Shown here: positions 20,889 to 32,662 of the stretch, piece by piece | Layout: each line of letters begins with the position of its first letter | How positions within the stretch are numbered: the first letter of the stretch is position 1 | Source of the DNA: Stenocarpella maydis | Lineage: Eukaryota; Ascomycota; Sordariomycetes; Diaporthales; Diaporthaceae | Direction: 5' to 3' | DNA: 64,000 nt | NCBI GenBank assembly: GCA_002270565.1 | Contig: NQMI01000083.1 | Span: 145,510-209,509 of the forward strand | The notes under the pieces: model-generated | Database searches by the model: none | Told to the model about the DNA's origin: nothing | The model's input: the letters and a program-made list of their open reading frames with translations, nothing else | Position numbers and translations under genes: made by a program

Positions 20889-23522
20889 CTACCCACCACC
20901 AGGTATGAATATTGCTGCTGCAGGGTCTAAACCAACCTTCGGGGCTTGAACATTGTTATCCGCGGGGGCCTGTGGACCTGGGGCTTGAGGGGCTGCTGTT
21001 CCGCCTTGGGCCTGCTGGCCTCCAACGCGCTGACCCCAGCCACTGCTAAATCCAAGCCCAGTCAAGCCTGTTCGTATGCGGTTAAAGAAACTAGCGGTGG
21101 TCGACCCCGTCTGGTCTGAACTTGGTGCGTTGGGTCCTCCCTGCTGAGGCTGTCCTCCAGGAGGCCCTGTTGTTGAAGTCCGGACTGACCTGCTAAATGG
21201 TCAGATTCCGAGTACTCAAGAACCGTGGCTAGGGAATTGAGTGGAGGGACGTGAAAGTTGTCATTGATGCGTGTGGCCTCAACCCATTCGGTTTAACTTA
21301 CGGGGGTAGCTCGCTGAGAAGCTCTCTGATTGTAAATTTTCTATCAGGTTCTGTGTCTTCACTCGCCCAGTCTCTGGTTGGATTTTGGAGGATGTCCATT
21401 TCGAGCTCCTCAATAGTAGGCCTCTGGCTTGGGAAATGCGCCATGCAAGCGGCCACACAGAAGCGAACTACAGCCATGTGATTAGCAACGCAGCTTCCCG
21501 TTATTATCAGGCACCTCAAGGTGCTGCTACATATGGAAGAGATACATGGGCCGAGGATGCGTACGGGTGTAATCTATTAGTTGTGTGCTCTCGGATCCGT
21601 CGTGGATCAGCAAGCCACCGTATGTCCAAAACGAGAAACCATCAATTGTAATTTGAGAAATTTGTGGTGGCATGTCGGGACTCACGCCAAGAATTAGCTG
21701 CCACATGATCTACTCAAGCTGTTAGCTCATCTCTTTTGAATTCTGGCGCAGGATGGTTTCGGAGGCTATGGATTACATGTGCAGCTTGATACAAGTTTGT
21801 CCAGAAATTGTACTGGCCAGCTGTCGGCTCTGCTCTCAAATTTGAGTTATTGTCGAGATAGTCCCATTCTTTGGTATTTTGTTCCTGTGATTTGATTCAG
21901 CAATTGTACTCCCGAGGCCGTATGCCCAGTAGCTTTCGCTTTGTGCTGCGATAACCCATTATGCTCCCGTCCAATCCTTCTCTGCAAGACTGTGATTCTT
22001 CTTACCGGTGTAAAGATATGTCGTTTCCCAGACATTCTGCATCTCATGAGAGACCAGCTGTTTTAATAGTGAGAACTGGCGGTTTCGACTTGCTCAGCGG
22101 CGCATCAGACTTACAGCTGGCCTCGCTCTGGTGCGGAGAACGTTTGAGAAATACCCATATCGCCTATCTGCGGGATGTTCAGAACCAGGAGCCAGTATAT
22201 GAGTCTACATTGGCCTCCCTACCTTGAAAATAGGCACGTGATCATGCAGGTGAGCCTGCGTTTGGGTGCTGGGATCGTCGAACTCGCCAATCATCACTGT
22301 CACTTGTAAGCAACTCTGGAGTCAAGGGCTTATTCAGTCGGCCGGGCACTCACCGTTCGATGGTTCCAAATCGAGATGAACTAATCCACCATCAGTACTG
22401 ACTGGTCGCCCATGAATGCGTGGTATTCTTTCTTCTTGTAATACAACGTCTTCATTCAAGGGGTCGCGTCCCTCGCCCCAAAAGTCCGGGTAGGCCAACG
22501 CAACACAGCCCCTGAAGACTGTGACTCTGTTAGATAACAAGAGACAGGGCCGCGCAAAGATGAAAGTGGTTAGAAACTCACGACAGTGCCAAATCATCCA
22601 TAACTCGTGGCTTCTCCATGTCTTTGGATGGCTGCCAGCGGCTTGCAGCAGCTTGTGGACATCACCATGCTTCATGAATTCAAGTCCCACGAACGTCGTA
22701 TTCGTGTTGAAGAGCCTTTCGATCCTGCCACGGGGATTCCCTGCAATCAAGCTCAATATCCCTGGTGGGGTTTGCTCAACGCTCGCAGGTTCAGGTAGTC
22801 CCCTTAACACGTGCTGTTGAACAACATGTCTTGCTCCTGCCATTCGCTGATGGGGAAGCCAAGCGTCAGCAGTCGTTCTTGTGCCGACCAGAGTAACTTT
22901 AGAAACTCACACGAATATGGTCTCTTTCGCGCGTCAAATCCCTTGCCAGACCGGCCTTGACTACAAATTTATGCTTATTCGCGTTCACATCCGTCATCTC
23001 CACCAAGCATGCTATGCCGAACCCACCCTTCCCTAGAATCTTGAGTAGCCTGAAACCTAAAGGGCGCATGTAGGTCATGATATTATATCTGCCCTTTTGC
23101 ACTTGATCCACGTATTGTTGCAGGTTATTTGGGTCAGCCCGTCTGGATAGTCTCCACCCTGTTCTCGGGTCGCTTACGTCCAATGGCCGTGCATCGGGAA
23201 TGAAGGGATTGTACCCTGCACGTTTAAGTTTCGGGACTCGGATGTTCATGTAGTGAGGACGACGCCTGCCTGCAGCGTGCTCAGCACTCCACCAGTCGTA
23301 CTGGCCAAGCCAGTAATGGTTGAACCGGTCTCTAAATGACTGCATATCCTCTGTGGTAGCCCTTCCGGCGACATGTGCGGCATGTTGGGCCCGAGGGTTT
23401 GGAGCCGCTGGTTGTGGCATTGGTGGAAGGAGAGGGAGGGCCACAAGTGGCCTTGCCGCTGCTGGCCCAGCCGGTGCTGCCCCAGGTGCCCCGGGCGGCA
23501 GTACTCTGGGTTGGGAAGCCAT
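20889..23522 (-). CDS. fungal protein kinase, ten exons
   Basis: Exons inferred: 23522-22911, 22846-22582, 22518-22354, 22302-22223, 22167-22115, 22057-22006, 21884-21777, 21709-21565, 21467-21302 and 21189-20889. All phases agree, giving 648 aa. The N-terminus is Pro/Ala-rich. The kinase domain starts near 155: glycine loop GKGGFG (164-169), Lys189 in FVVK, catalytic loop HLDLEPSN (340-347, Asp342) and metal-binding DMG (Asp377) in place of DFG. These are followed by GKRHIFTPEQNTKEWDY (activation segment/APE equivalent), TNLYQAAH-IMWQLI and CMAHFPSQRPTIEELE (subdomain XI Arg). Key catalytic residues are therefore present, with HLD instead of HRD. A low-complexity Gly/Gln/Pro tail ends FIPGGG. 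It looks like one of the lineage-specific, intron-rich kinases of filamentous fungi; substrate unknown. The exon 8 donor GTACGC is the least canonical site. Confidence 0.8.
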
Positions 23523-24481
23523 TCTTCAGGCGTTAGTAAGTAGTGTGTTTGCCGAAGGTGGTGGTATAAGACCTTTGAATCCAGACAAGTCGACCATGTC
23601 CAGATATTTATGGCGCATGTGTTCAAAACTGCGGTGTTCACGTGGTGGTTTGAATTCCTAAGGCTGCTCCTAGCCTGTGTTGTTTGCCTTTAAATTCGTC
23701 CCGGCTCAGTTGAGGGTCTAGTTATTGGTTCTGAACAAAGGGCTCCCCCTGCCTGAGCGGAATCCCGTCAAGACGGCCGTTTCCAGCAACTTTTGCTGCA
23801 GTTGAACAATGCAAATAGGTTTCAAACTCAAGAGTAATTCTCAGCCGCGCTTCTACTCCGAGTCTGTACGTAACTACCTTCGTAGGTAATCTTTGTTTGT
23901 CCCCACAGCGCTACGACCACAAAGATGGCGCGTCGACCTTACGCAGTAATTATTTTGTTCGAGCCACTCGAGTAGCCTCAATAACCTACCAGACCGGCCA
24001 GGCGAGCGTGATACTAAGAGCAGTGAGAGTCCGACATTAGCTTCGCTCCAGACCATGCGGGTGAAGTACCTTTTACCTAGGCACGGTTGTACGGACCGAC
24101 ACCCGAAACAGAGAGTGGCCGGGATGAGCTACGTTCTCCGATTCTGCGAATTCGTCTTCACCCCGCTCGATGCTTTGCGCGATCGGCCAGTTGAGCAGGA
24201 GACATGTCACGGAGGCCATGCAGCAACCGCCTGGCCCGACACGATTGGGGCGCCTGATGCGGCCGGGGAGCCTGGCCCGCGATCATCGCAACTACCGGCA
24301 GGTGGCTCGTGTTGATGATATCCCGAGCATAACATCCGACGGTTGATAGCAGTTGAGGGTGGTACATATTTCGAAACCGTGACGACCAATCTTGACAATC
24401 ATTCCTTTGTGGTTTTACAAGTTCCATGCGTATCATAAGTCCCAAAGCATACACTTAGAGCGCTGGTACAAACCGAATAAG
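23523..24481. other. intergenic between divergent kinase and GH31 genes
   Basis: Shared upstream region of the kinase (minus) and the alpha-xylosidase (plus). No gene is seen. An ATG at 24392 is in frame with GH31, but the added residues do not look like family sequence. Confidence 0.5.
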
Positions 24482-26488
24482 ATGTTCGCGCAAGACACCA
24501 AGCGCCTCACTTACACCTACGACCATGAGGTCCTCCATATCGAGCCATGGGGGCCTAACGCCTTTCGCGTCCGCTCGACCAAGTGCGACGCCATGCCCGC
24601 AGAAGACTGGGCACTTGATGAGCCCGTCCCCGAGGCCAGTCCTGAAATCAAAATCAGCGATGACCAAGCAACCATCACCAACGGGCAGATCCGGGCCAGG
24701 ATCTCCCGCCGCGGCAAGATCACGATGCACAACGCCGTGACAGGCGAGCTCATACTAGAGGAGTACTCGCGCACGCGGGTTGACGTGCAGGACCCCAAGG
24801 CGTCGGCGCTAGACGTAGACGCCCGGGAGTTCAAGCCCATCATCGGCGGGGACTACGCGCTGACCCTGCGGCTCGAGTCCGTGTCGAAGAAGGAGAAGCT
24901 GTATGGCATGGGCCAGTACCAGCAGCCGTTTTTGGACCTGAAGGGGACGGACCTGGAGCTGGCGCACCGCAACAGCCAGGCCAGCGTGCCGTTCCTCCTC
25001 AGCAGCTTGAGATATGGCCTGCTGTGGAATAACCCCAGCATTGGGAGGGCGGTCCTAGGCACCAACATCATGTCCTTCTCTGCGTCGAGCACCAAGGCGC
25101 TGGACTACTGGATCGTGGTGGAAGATACCCCGAGGCGGATCGTCGAGGCCTATTGCAACGTGACGGGCAAGCCCCCCATGATGCCCGAGTACGGCCTCGG
25201 TTTCTGGCAGAGCAAGCTGCGGTACCAGACGCAGGAGGAGACGCTGCAGGTGGCAAGGGAGTACAAGCGGCGCAACCTGCCCCTGGACGTCCTCGTGATC
25301 GACTTCTTCCACTGGCGCGCACAGGGCGAATGGTCGTTCGATAAGAACTACTGGCCTGACCCACAGGCAATGTGCGACGAGCTGCGGTCCCTGGGGGTCG
25401 AGCCGATGGTCTCTGTCTGGCCCACGGTCGAGCCGGACAGCGAGAACTGGGGCGAGATGCTGGAGAAGGGCCTGCTGATCCGCAGCGAGCGCGGCTTCAG
25501 GCACGCCATGGACTTCCAGGCCGACACGACGCACTTCGACGCGACCAGCCCCGCGGCGCGCAGGTACGTCTGGGCCAAGGCCGCCCGGAACTACGGGCAG
25601 TACGGGATCCGGCTGTTCTGGCTCGACGAGGCGGAGCCCGAGTACGGCAAGTACGACTTCGACAACTGGCGGTACCACCTGGGGCCGTCGCTCGCGGTCG
25701 GCAACATGTTCCCGCGCAACTACTCGCAGGCCTTCTACGAGGGCGCCACCGCCGCGGACGGGAGCGGGAGCTTCCACGGCCGCGAGCCCAACAGGGTCAA
25801 CCTCGTCCGGTGCGCGTGGGCGGGCTCGCAGAAGTTCGGCGCGCTCGTCTGGAGTGGCGACATCGCGAGCAGCTGGGGCAGCCTGCGCAACCAGCTCGCC
25901 GCGGGGCTCAACATGGGCATTGCCGGCATCTCGCACTGGACGACTGACATCGGCGGCTTCCACGGCGGCGACCCCCAGGACGAGGGGTTCCGGGAGCTGC
26001 TTGTGAGGTGGTTCCAGTGGGGGGTCTTCCTCCCGGTGTTCCGCCTCCACGGCGACAGGTACCCGAGCAGGCCTCCGCTCTCCAACAGCGGTGGTGGGAA
26101 GTGCCCGTCTGGCGCAGACAACGAGGTCTGGTCGTACGGGGAGAAGGTGGGCGCGGTCCTCGAGCGATATCTCAGGCTGAGGGAGACGCTGAGAGACTAT
26201 GTCAGGGGCTTGATGGCCGAGGCAAGCGAGACCGGTGCGCCCTTGATCAGAGCCCTGTTCTTGGAGTTCCCCAAGGATGCTCAGGCCTGGGAGGTGGAGG
26301 ACGAGTACATGTTTGGCGGGAAATACCTTGTTGCTCCCATCCTGTACCCAGGCTTGACCAAGAGGAAGGTCTACTTTCCGGCCGGGGCAAGGTGGAAGGA
26401 ATTAGAGGGAGACAAGGTGTTCGGAGGCGGTGCAACATCCGAGGTGGATGCACCGCTGGAGAGGTTACCCGTTTTCGAAAGGGTATGA
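24482..26488 (+). CDS. GH31 alpha-xylosidase (intracellular type)
   Basis: Intronless, 668 aa from ATG 24482 (MFAQDTKRLTYTYDHEVL). The frame is open back to 24392, giving 698 aa if that ATG is used, but the family N-terminus begins at the chosen start. Blocks in order: N-terminal beta domain; YGMGQYQQPFLDLKG; PEYGLGFWQSKLRYQTQEE; LPLDVLVIDFFHW; nucleophile Asp382 in FWLDEAEPEYG; acid/base Asp460 in VWSGDIASSWGS; and HWTTDIGGFHGG, followed by the C-terminal beta domain (PILYPGLTKRKVYFPAG). The F-W-L-D-E-A-E-P-E motif points to alpha-xylosidase rather than alpha-glucosidase. No signal peptide, so it probably trims xylose from imported xyloglucan oligosaccharides in the cytosol. GC content is very high compared with its flanks. 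Confidence 0.92.
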   Translation: MFAQDTKRLTYTYDHEVLHIEPWGPNAFRVRSTKCDAMPAEDWALDEPVPEASPEIKISDDQATITNGQIRARISRRGKITMHNAVTGELILEEYSRTRVDVQDPKASALDVDAREFKPIIGGDYALTLRLESVSKKEKLYGMGQYQQPFLDLKGTDLELAHRNSQASVPFLLSSLRYGLLWNNPSIGRAVLGTNIMSFSASSTKALDYWIVVEDTPRRIVEAYCNVTGKPPMMPEYGLGFWQSKLRYQTQEETLQVAREYKRRNLPLDVLVIDFFHWRAQGEWSFDKNYWPDPQAMCDELRSLGVEPMVSVWPTVEPDSENWGEMLEKGLLIRSERGFRHAMDFQADTTHFDATSPAARRYVWAKAARNYGQYGIRLFWLDEAEPEYGKYDFDNWRYHLGPSLAVGNMFPRNYSQAFYEGATAADGSGSFHGREPNRVNLVRCAWAGSQKFGALVWSGDIASSWGSLRNQLAAGLNMGIAGISHWTTDIGGFHGGDPQDEGFRELLVRWFQWGVFLPVFRLHGDRYPSRPPLSNSGGGKCPSGADNEVWSYGEKVGAVLERYLRLRETLRDYVRGLMAEASETGAPLIRALFLEFPKDAQAWEVEDEYMFGGKYLVAPILYPGLTKRKVYFPAGARWKELEGDKVFGGGATSEVDAPLERLPVFERV

Positions 26489-27694
26489 GTGAAGTCCAAT
26501 ATGTATCAACGAGACTGAGCTCTCACACCACTGACTTAGTATCGGTACCGTTTACGTATCTTGCCCTCACACTACTCGAACCGTCTGAGTTGGCAGAGGA
26601 AAAAGTCCCCCTTGCGCTTAGGCTACACTTTTAAGCTTGCCCAACTCACTTGATTCCGCCATGTCTTGTATTCCCTACCCTGCATCTCACTCTGAATCTC
26701 GACTTCCCCCCTTCGCAATCACTTCTTTTCCCTTGCTCACACACACATCTCTCCTTTGGCGCTCATCCTACCCACGATCCACTCCTATATATTCCAATCC
26801 GTCGTGCTCCCGTTTTCACTTGCAGACTATTCCTACGAGCAGCGACAGCAGATTCCGACAACTCCAGAGGTAAGATCAGACATCGAGAACAGTTGGCGTA
26901 ATTTAATGCGGCATCTTTTCTTCGTAGCCCTCATCGCCTCACTCACAGCATGAAGTCCTAATAACTAATCTCTTAATTCCATAGTTGGTTAGTTGCCATT
27001 GAGACCTATTAGTTAGTAGATACTACCAAATAAAACCATAATTAATGGTTACTAATAGACGCTGGCTAGCATATTTCCCTCCTCTTTTTTTCCTTAATTA
27101 AACCCAAAACCGTACAGAGACGGCTTATAGCGCGTAGCAGGTTCATGAAATTGCCTGGGACACCCTTGAGAAGCGCTCTATTGAGATGTGAGGCCCGTCG
27201 GCCTCGAGACCCCTAGGGTAAGCAGGCCGCCGCCCCGTCAGCGTCGCCCGGGGCGCCGCCGCGCGAAGCAGTAAGTAACCGGACCGGTGACGTGTGACGC
27301 ACTCATGAAGAGCATCTGATTAGGGTCGCCATACTATTCAAATTTCTATTGGAAGGCTTTGGGTCCTTGATGTGGACAATAACAGCGCCCGAGTGACAGC
27401 CTCACAGCATTCTACCTTCCCGTCTCGGCTCTGATGATCAGTGAATCAATCCCATAGACCCCGCAGAACTCCACGCCGATCGCTAATCTCCCAAAAATTG
27501 TATGCTGATAATGAGACCCTGAAAAGCCCTGCGGGTGTACTCGAGTTCAAAAAAAAAAAGTGCAAGCCAACGATCTGTTGCTGTTCCGAAGCCGACTCCA
27601 AGATGCATCAAATAGCCTCCTCACAGCACGCCGTCCTCGAGGCAGGCAGCCCATCAAGCCCGATTACCGTAAAATAACCCCCCCCCCCTTGGGA
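26489..27694. other. intergenic with AT-rich island
   Basis: The GH31 3' UTR is followed by a C/T-rich stretch and an AT-rich island at about 26950-27110. Around 27180-27260 there is a short GC-rich patch. No gene or RNA is recognised. Confidence 0.5.
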
Positions 27695-29595
27695 TCAGTT
27701 CTCATTCTGCCGCTGTTCCGCCTGCTTCCCCATGAGGGGTGGCCCCAGAGACACATAGCCGGGCAAGGGCGGTGTGTCGAGGTCGGCCCTCGCAGCCGCC
27801 GCAGTCTGTCCGACCGCCGTCGTCGGCAGCCCAAAGTACCCGTGCATGGAATCCGTGGCCGGGGCCGCGGCCGCGGCCGACTCGTCGATGCTGCCGAGGC
27901 GCTGCTCGGGCGCCGTCGAGCTGTCGCTCCTCGCCCTCCCGGCGGGCCCGCCCTGGTCCATGGGGCTGACCGCACTGCTCCCCCTCCGGCGTCCCGCATG
28001 CGCCAGCGGTGGTTTGTTGACCGTCGTGGTTGACACGGGCGAGACGGCGCTGGCGGCTCTCCTCCGGTGGCCCTTGGCCCCGCGGGGCCCGCTGCCCTCC
28101 GTCTCCGTGTCCGACCCGGGCAGCTCGGGGACGAAGCCGCCCTCGTTGCTCAGCTCTACCACCGGGGGCCCGATGAGCGGGGAGCCGAGGCCCTGCTGGG
28201 ATGCGAGCTCGTCGCTGCCTGCGGATAGCTCGCTGGCGTTGCTGTGGTTGCGGCCGTGGCGGCCGTATATAAAACGATGGTAGCTGAACTGGGACGAGGC
28301 CTCACTGGCCCGTCTTGCACTGCGGCCTCCGGGCTGGTTGTGCACCTGGGGCGGTAGGTTGAAGTATTCTCGGTGGTTGTCCCCGCCGTCAGAATCAACG
28401 CTCGGCGTACGCCAATGCTGCCCAACAACTGAGCTGCTGTATCCGCTGGGCTGGCTGGGCGCGTCGGACCCGCTTCGTGACCTGCCGTTGGCTGGTTGTG
28501 GGTGTTGCTGTCCTCTGGGTGACGCAACGCTTGACGATACCATCAGAGGATCGCAGTCCATTGCATCGATCAAGGATGGGGTCGGTGCGAATCGTGTGAC
28601 GCTGACATGCGTTGCTGACTTCTTTTCCCCGGTGTGACGGGTCCCAGAGCCGGATGTTGTTTCTCGCCGGGATTCGACCGCATGCTTGGTCTTGTTCAAT
28701 CGCTTCACGAGAAAAAATGCGACCGCTAAGAAGATGACCAGCACGGCTGCTGCGCCGCCGACAATGCCACCAATTGCGCCGTTTGAGAGGCCGCTGCCGC
28801 CGCCACCTCCCCCGGACGATCCGTCGCCTTCAGTGGCGTCCTGCTTCGGGGTGGTCGACGGGAAGATTTTGGCGACAACATCGGCGGCGGTGTCAGACGA
28901 GTCCGGAGTTGGTGTGAAGACCGAGGTTGAGGTGATTGTTGTTATTGAACCACCCTGGATGGTTGGAACGACGACAACAGTTGTTGATGGCGAGGCATTA
29001 TAGCAAACAGCAGTACCGCATACCATACCACTCTGGCAACATCCACCCCCCAGAGAGGCTGCGCAGAGCGTGTACCCAGTCCCGCACGTCTGCGAGTAAG
29101 TGGCACCGGCAGGTGGGCTGCATGCCTGGTTGGCACCACACACGAGGCCTGAATGCAGGTACGGTTTGTTAGTCAACAGACGGACGAGAGGGAGAGTGCA
29201 ACCTTGGACATGATTCCCAACGTTGCAGGTGAGGACGAACCTTGGGGACAGCAGCCACCGCCGGAGTCTAGGGGGCACGCATAATACGAAGCCTGTCCGG
29301 CACAGGTCGAAACGGCTGCGCTCGTAGCATAGCACGAGTCCCTGGCGCAAGCATAGTTGTTCGGACAGCAGTTGCCTCCCAGCGAGGACGGACACAGAGA
29401 GTAGTTTGTCGGGCACTGATCCTTTGCACGCCTCTCGAGTCGGGGGTCCTGAGCTAGGTGGTCCTCGGTGATCTTGACCTTGTAGACCTTGTGAATAAGT
29501 TCACGCCTCCCGTCGCCTTGAAACATGGCTGCGGCGTGCCAGGGCAGAAGCAGCAATGTGCAGGGGGCCCACGACCGCGCCCCACGAGCTTTCAT
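27695..29595 (-). CDS. secreted Cys-rich single-pass membrane protein
   Basis: Two exons inferred (29595-29241 and 29148-27695; intron GTTCGT...ATTCAG with a CTAAC branch site), 602 aa. A signal peptide opens the protein (MKARGARSWAPCTLLLLPWH). The ectodomain has three related Cys modules of the form C-P-x5-C...GG-x-CC-P: CPTNYSLCPSSLGGNCCP, ACPLDSGGGCCPQG and GYTLCAASLGGGCCQ. They are followed by a Ser/Thr-rich stalk. One transmembrane helix lies at residues 243-267 (AIGGIVGGAAAVLVIFLAVA) and is followed by basic residues and a Ser-rich cytoplasmic tail of about 335 residues. The layout resembles fungal surface sensors of the Mid2/Wsc kind without being either. The upstream in-frame ATG at 29703 would place 36 residues before the signal peptide and is less likely. 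Confidence 0.8.
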
Positions 29596-32552
29596 ACTGC
29601 TGGTTGCCGTGCGTGTGCGCGTCTCGGCTGCCCTACCGGGCTTCCTCCTCGGCGATCCGTCGAGCGTGGCCTTCTCCGGGTGGTGCGTGCAGGTGCGGCG
29701 CAATCATGAGCCGGTATGCGGCAGCACCAGAAGTGGAAGTCTCATGAGCAAGCCCGTGTCGGAGCAGTGAACGGGGTTGTGAGGGAGAAAAAACGCGCCA
29801 GGTGTAGGTGCACAGAGCGAGAATGAGAGCTGAGCAGGCAAGGGCCGGTTCTATCGGGCAGTAGGGCAAAATGGAGGGGGGGGGGAGGGAATCAGGCGCC
29901 CCGGGACGGGCTGTAACAGGAAGGACAGCTAAAATATTCTTTTCTCACTCTGTGCACTCTGTGGGGGGAGGGTTGGATGCGTGGGAGCAGAACCACCCTC
30001 ATCCATGGGATGTGTGCGCGGCTGTTGCTGGTGGCTGAGCTGTCGGTCCGTAGGTAGGCTCTGCGCCGCAGACCTGCAGGTAACTAGACTCCCTCCCGTC
30101 CAGCCGATTGCACGATAACCCTCCGCCGCAATCCACTTCTGCGAACACGTCTTTCAGATGACGGGTGCGCACAGCCGAGATGCAAGAAGCCTGAGGGTGT
30201 GATAAGCATGCGGTGTCTTAGATGCCAGGGGCTCTGACAGACCAACTGAGAGGAAAGAGGGAGCGAGAGACTGAGAGAGAGACTGAGAGAGTGTGTGTGT
30301 TGTGTGGGGCGGTAGCACGTATGTTTCTAATCTGAGCCGATGTGATGGAACGCTCTGAAGGGCTGAACTGGGGGGTATATTAGCTAGAGTAAAGAGATCA
30401 GAGACAAGGATCAGACAGAGCAGAAAATGTCGGTCGGGCGTCACGGCAAAGGGAAAAATGCCATGGGTAAGCAGCGGCTGAGAAGATGCTGATGTCCCAG
30501 ACATGTGGTAGCAGGAAGTCAGGATGGGCCGTATCCTGGGGGGCCATGCTGCCCTGCGCATCCGGGAGCAGACGGTTCCGATCTGGACACCGCAGCGGCG
30601 ATGGCCGAGTTACCGAATCCTGCTGCCTTGCAAGCCGGGCCCTGCGCTTCGTGCATCCTGATGTCAGGCGACGGTGTGGGTGTGTAGTGTATCGTGGGAT
30701 GCGCCGACCGAAGGATGTTCCCACGCCAGCGAGGGACCAACAGGATCTACCTGACAGGTCGTCGTGCCCAATCAGGAATCGGGGCCGGGCAAGGTCATCC
30801 GTCTTGGCCGCCATGATTGGCGCTAGACGGGACCATCCTGCAGAGGTGGTTGAGCACCACTACCAAAAGAGACAGTTTGTCAGTCACTCTGCGCGAGGTA
30901 TGATGCGCGCGAGTCTGACATGCATATCTACCGGCAAACATGTCTCGTGGACCTGTCTTCCCCTCTTGGTGAGACGGATCGAATCGACGCGAGTGCCGGT
31001 TATTGTGGCTTACCGCTAAAGAGCCTCTAGATATTGCCCTGCAGTCGATGGCACAAGGCCACCAATGCCGTTCCGGCTGGCCTGAGCCCATGTTGGTATA
31101 GGCTGAGCACCCGTGCTTATAACTTGCTGCACAGCGAGTCAACTCTGCATCGCCAAGAGCGGCCATCCGTACAGTCTGCATTGCTTTGAGAATGTGAATA
31201 ATAAGCCATTGATGCGTTGTATGCATCTTCAGCAGAGGTCCCATTGGCAAGGTTCCGAGGAGCCTCACCTCCGGGGCCTCCCGGTGGGAAGTGTTAACGT
31301 CTTATCAGAAGGGGGGGGGGGTTCTGAGGTCTGCGAGAGAAGGCAAAAGAAAGAAGAAAAAGTTGTTCCCGGCAAGCTGGTCGGTCGGCGCAACGTTTCG
31401 CTCGGGTAGCAATCGCCGAGTGGAGGGCCGGGGTATCTGGGGTGATTGACGACATACCCACTACGGCATGTCTGTCTGGTGTGCGGCTCACCGGGCCAAA
31501 GTACGTATTCAACTGCCACAAGGAAGTTGATGCGATGTTTGTGCTGATCCAGGCACGTGCATATGTTTGCCATCCCCTTTCTCGCCTCTTAATCTCGCCA
31601 AGACTCGTCTTTCCGGACAAGCCCACGGATTTCGAGACACATGTCCTATGGTAACTGCTCGAGGCCCGTGCCTGCAGTGCTCGGTGGACGAAAGCGGTCG
31701 GTAGTCTCACGGCTTCCGGTGGGAGTAAAAGGAGAGGATATCACTTGCAGTGTGCATGCTGTGCTGTACACGTGCGACGACCACTCTTGCAGCAGGGGCG
31801 AACGCGAACTGCTGTGGTGCTGGCATTGCTCGTTGCCCTCGTATCCCCTCCTCGTGAGTCCCAGGCCTCCACACACACCCACCACAGCCTGACCCCTACC
31901 ACTCAGCACCTGTGCATTGTGCACACCAAAGTGCACCTGCCGGAAGGGGCCCTTCTCCGAGCAACCCAGCTAACCACCTGGCTGGCACCAACGCCCAACG
32001 CCGACATTCCTACGCGCTTCACAGTCATGCATTCCGGGCGGCGCACAAGTTCACTTCTGAGGGCCTAAGCGGCGGCTTCGAGGTGCCTCTACGGCGTGGC
32101 CTCATCATGCGAGATCCCGGAGATCGTGGGCTTGGGCCAGAAATAGCTCCTCCGTAGCGCCGCCGCCGGCAAACCGCACAGTGCCACCGTCGTATATCAG
32201 CATGGGTGGTTTTGGGAATAGCGTCCTCTGGAGTTGGGGTTCGTGGACTGATTTCCCCGGATTCTAGGCACTCGTACTCGCTCGTTTTCCCCTCGTGCCC
32301 AGGAGACTCTCCCGCCCTCCCCCCAGGCCTGCAATAAGCTAAGCCTCCACTTCACCCGCCGGATGCAACGATGGGATTAACTAAACTCCACATATGGTGA
32401 TCCTGATGGACCCACAAGCAGGAGAGAAGGAAGGGTATGAGAGGCATGATTTTCATTAAATTGTGCCCTGTGAAGGAGCATATTTGATGCGGCGTGGGTG
32501 TTTTTCGGGGGAAAAAAAAAAATTTGCACAAACAACGTCAAAACCTTATGTG
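29596..32552. other. long intergenic region
   Basis: Nothing coding is supported. It includes the 5' region of the membrane-protein gene, a GAGA/GTGT microsatellite near 30250-30310 and homopolymer G runs near 29876 and 31311. Overlapping frames of 100-180 codons exist on both strands, but none carries a motif. Confidence 0.5.
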
Positions 32553-32662
32553 CGACGGCTATCGGATTTGAACCGATGCCTCCGAAGAGAGTAGATCACC
32601 CTAATACCAGACCTACGTCCTAGTATTCGAGTCTACCGCCTTAACCACTCGGCCAAACCGCC
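32553..32662 (-). tRNA. tRNA-Ser(CGA) with intron
   Basis: The minus strand begins GGCGGTT and closes with AGCCGTC plus discriminator G; the acceptor stem pairs with two G-U wobbles. D arm GGCCGAGTGGTTAAGGC, anticodon stem GTAGA/TCTAC, anticodon CGA at 32629-32627, T arm ATCGG-TTCAAAT-CCGAT. A long variable arm and G73 are serine hallmarks. A 29-nt intron (32597-32625) sits one base after the anticodon, the canonical nuclear position. Confidence 0.95.

Noticed and set aside
24392..24481. In-frame upstream ATG extending GH31 by 30 residues
   Set aside because: The extra residues are unlike the family, and the normal N-terminus begins at 24482.
25055..26050. 331-codon reverse-strand frame inside GH31
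   Set aside because: Antisense shadow caused by high third-position GC; no motif, Arg/Pro/Val repeats.
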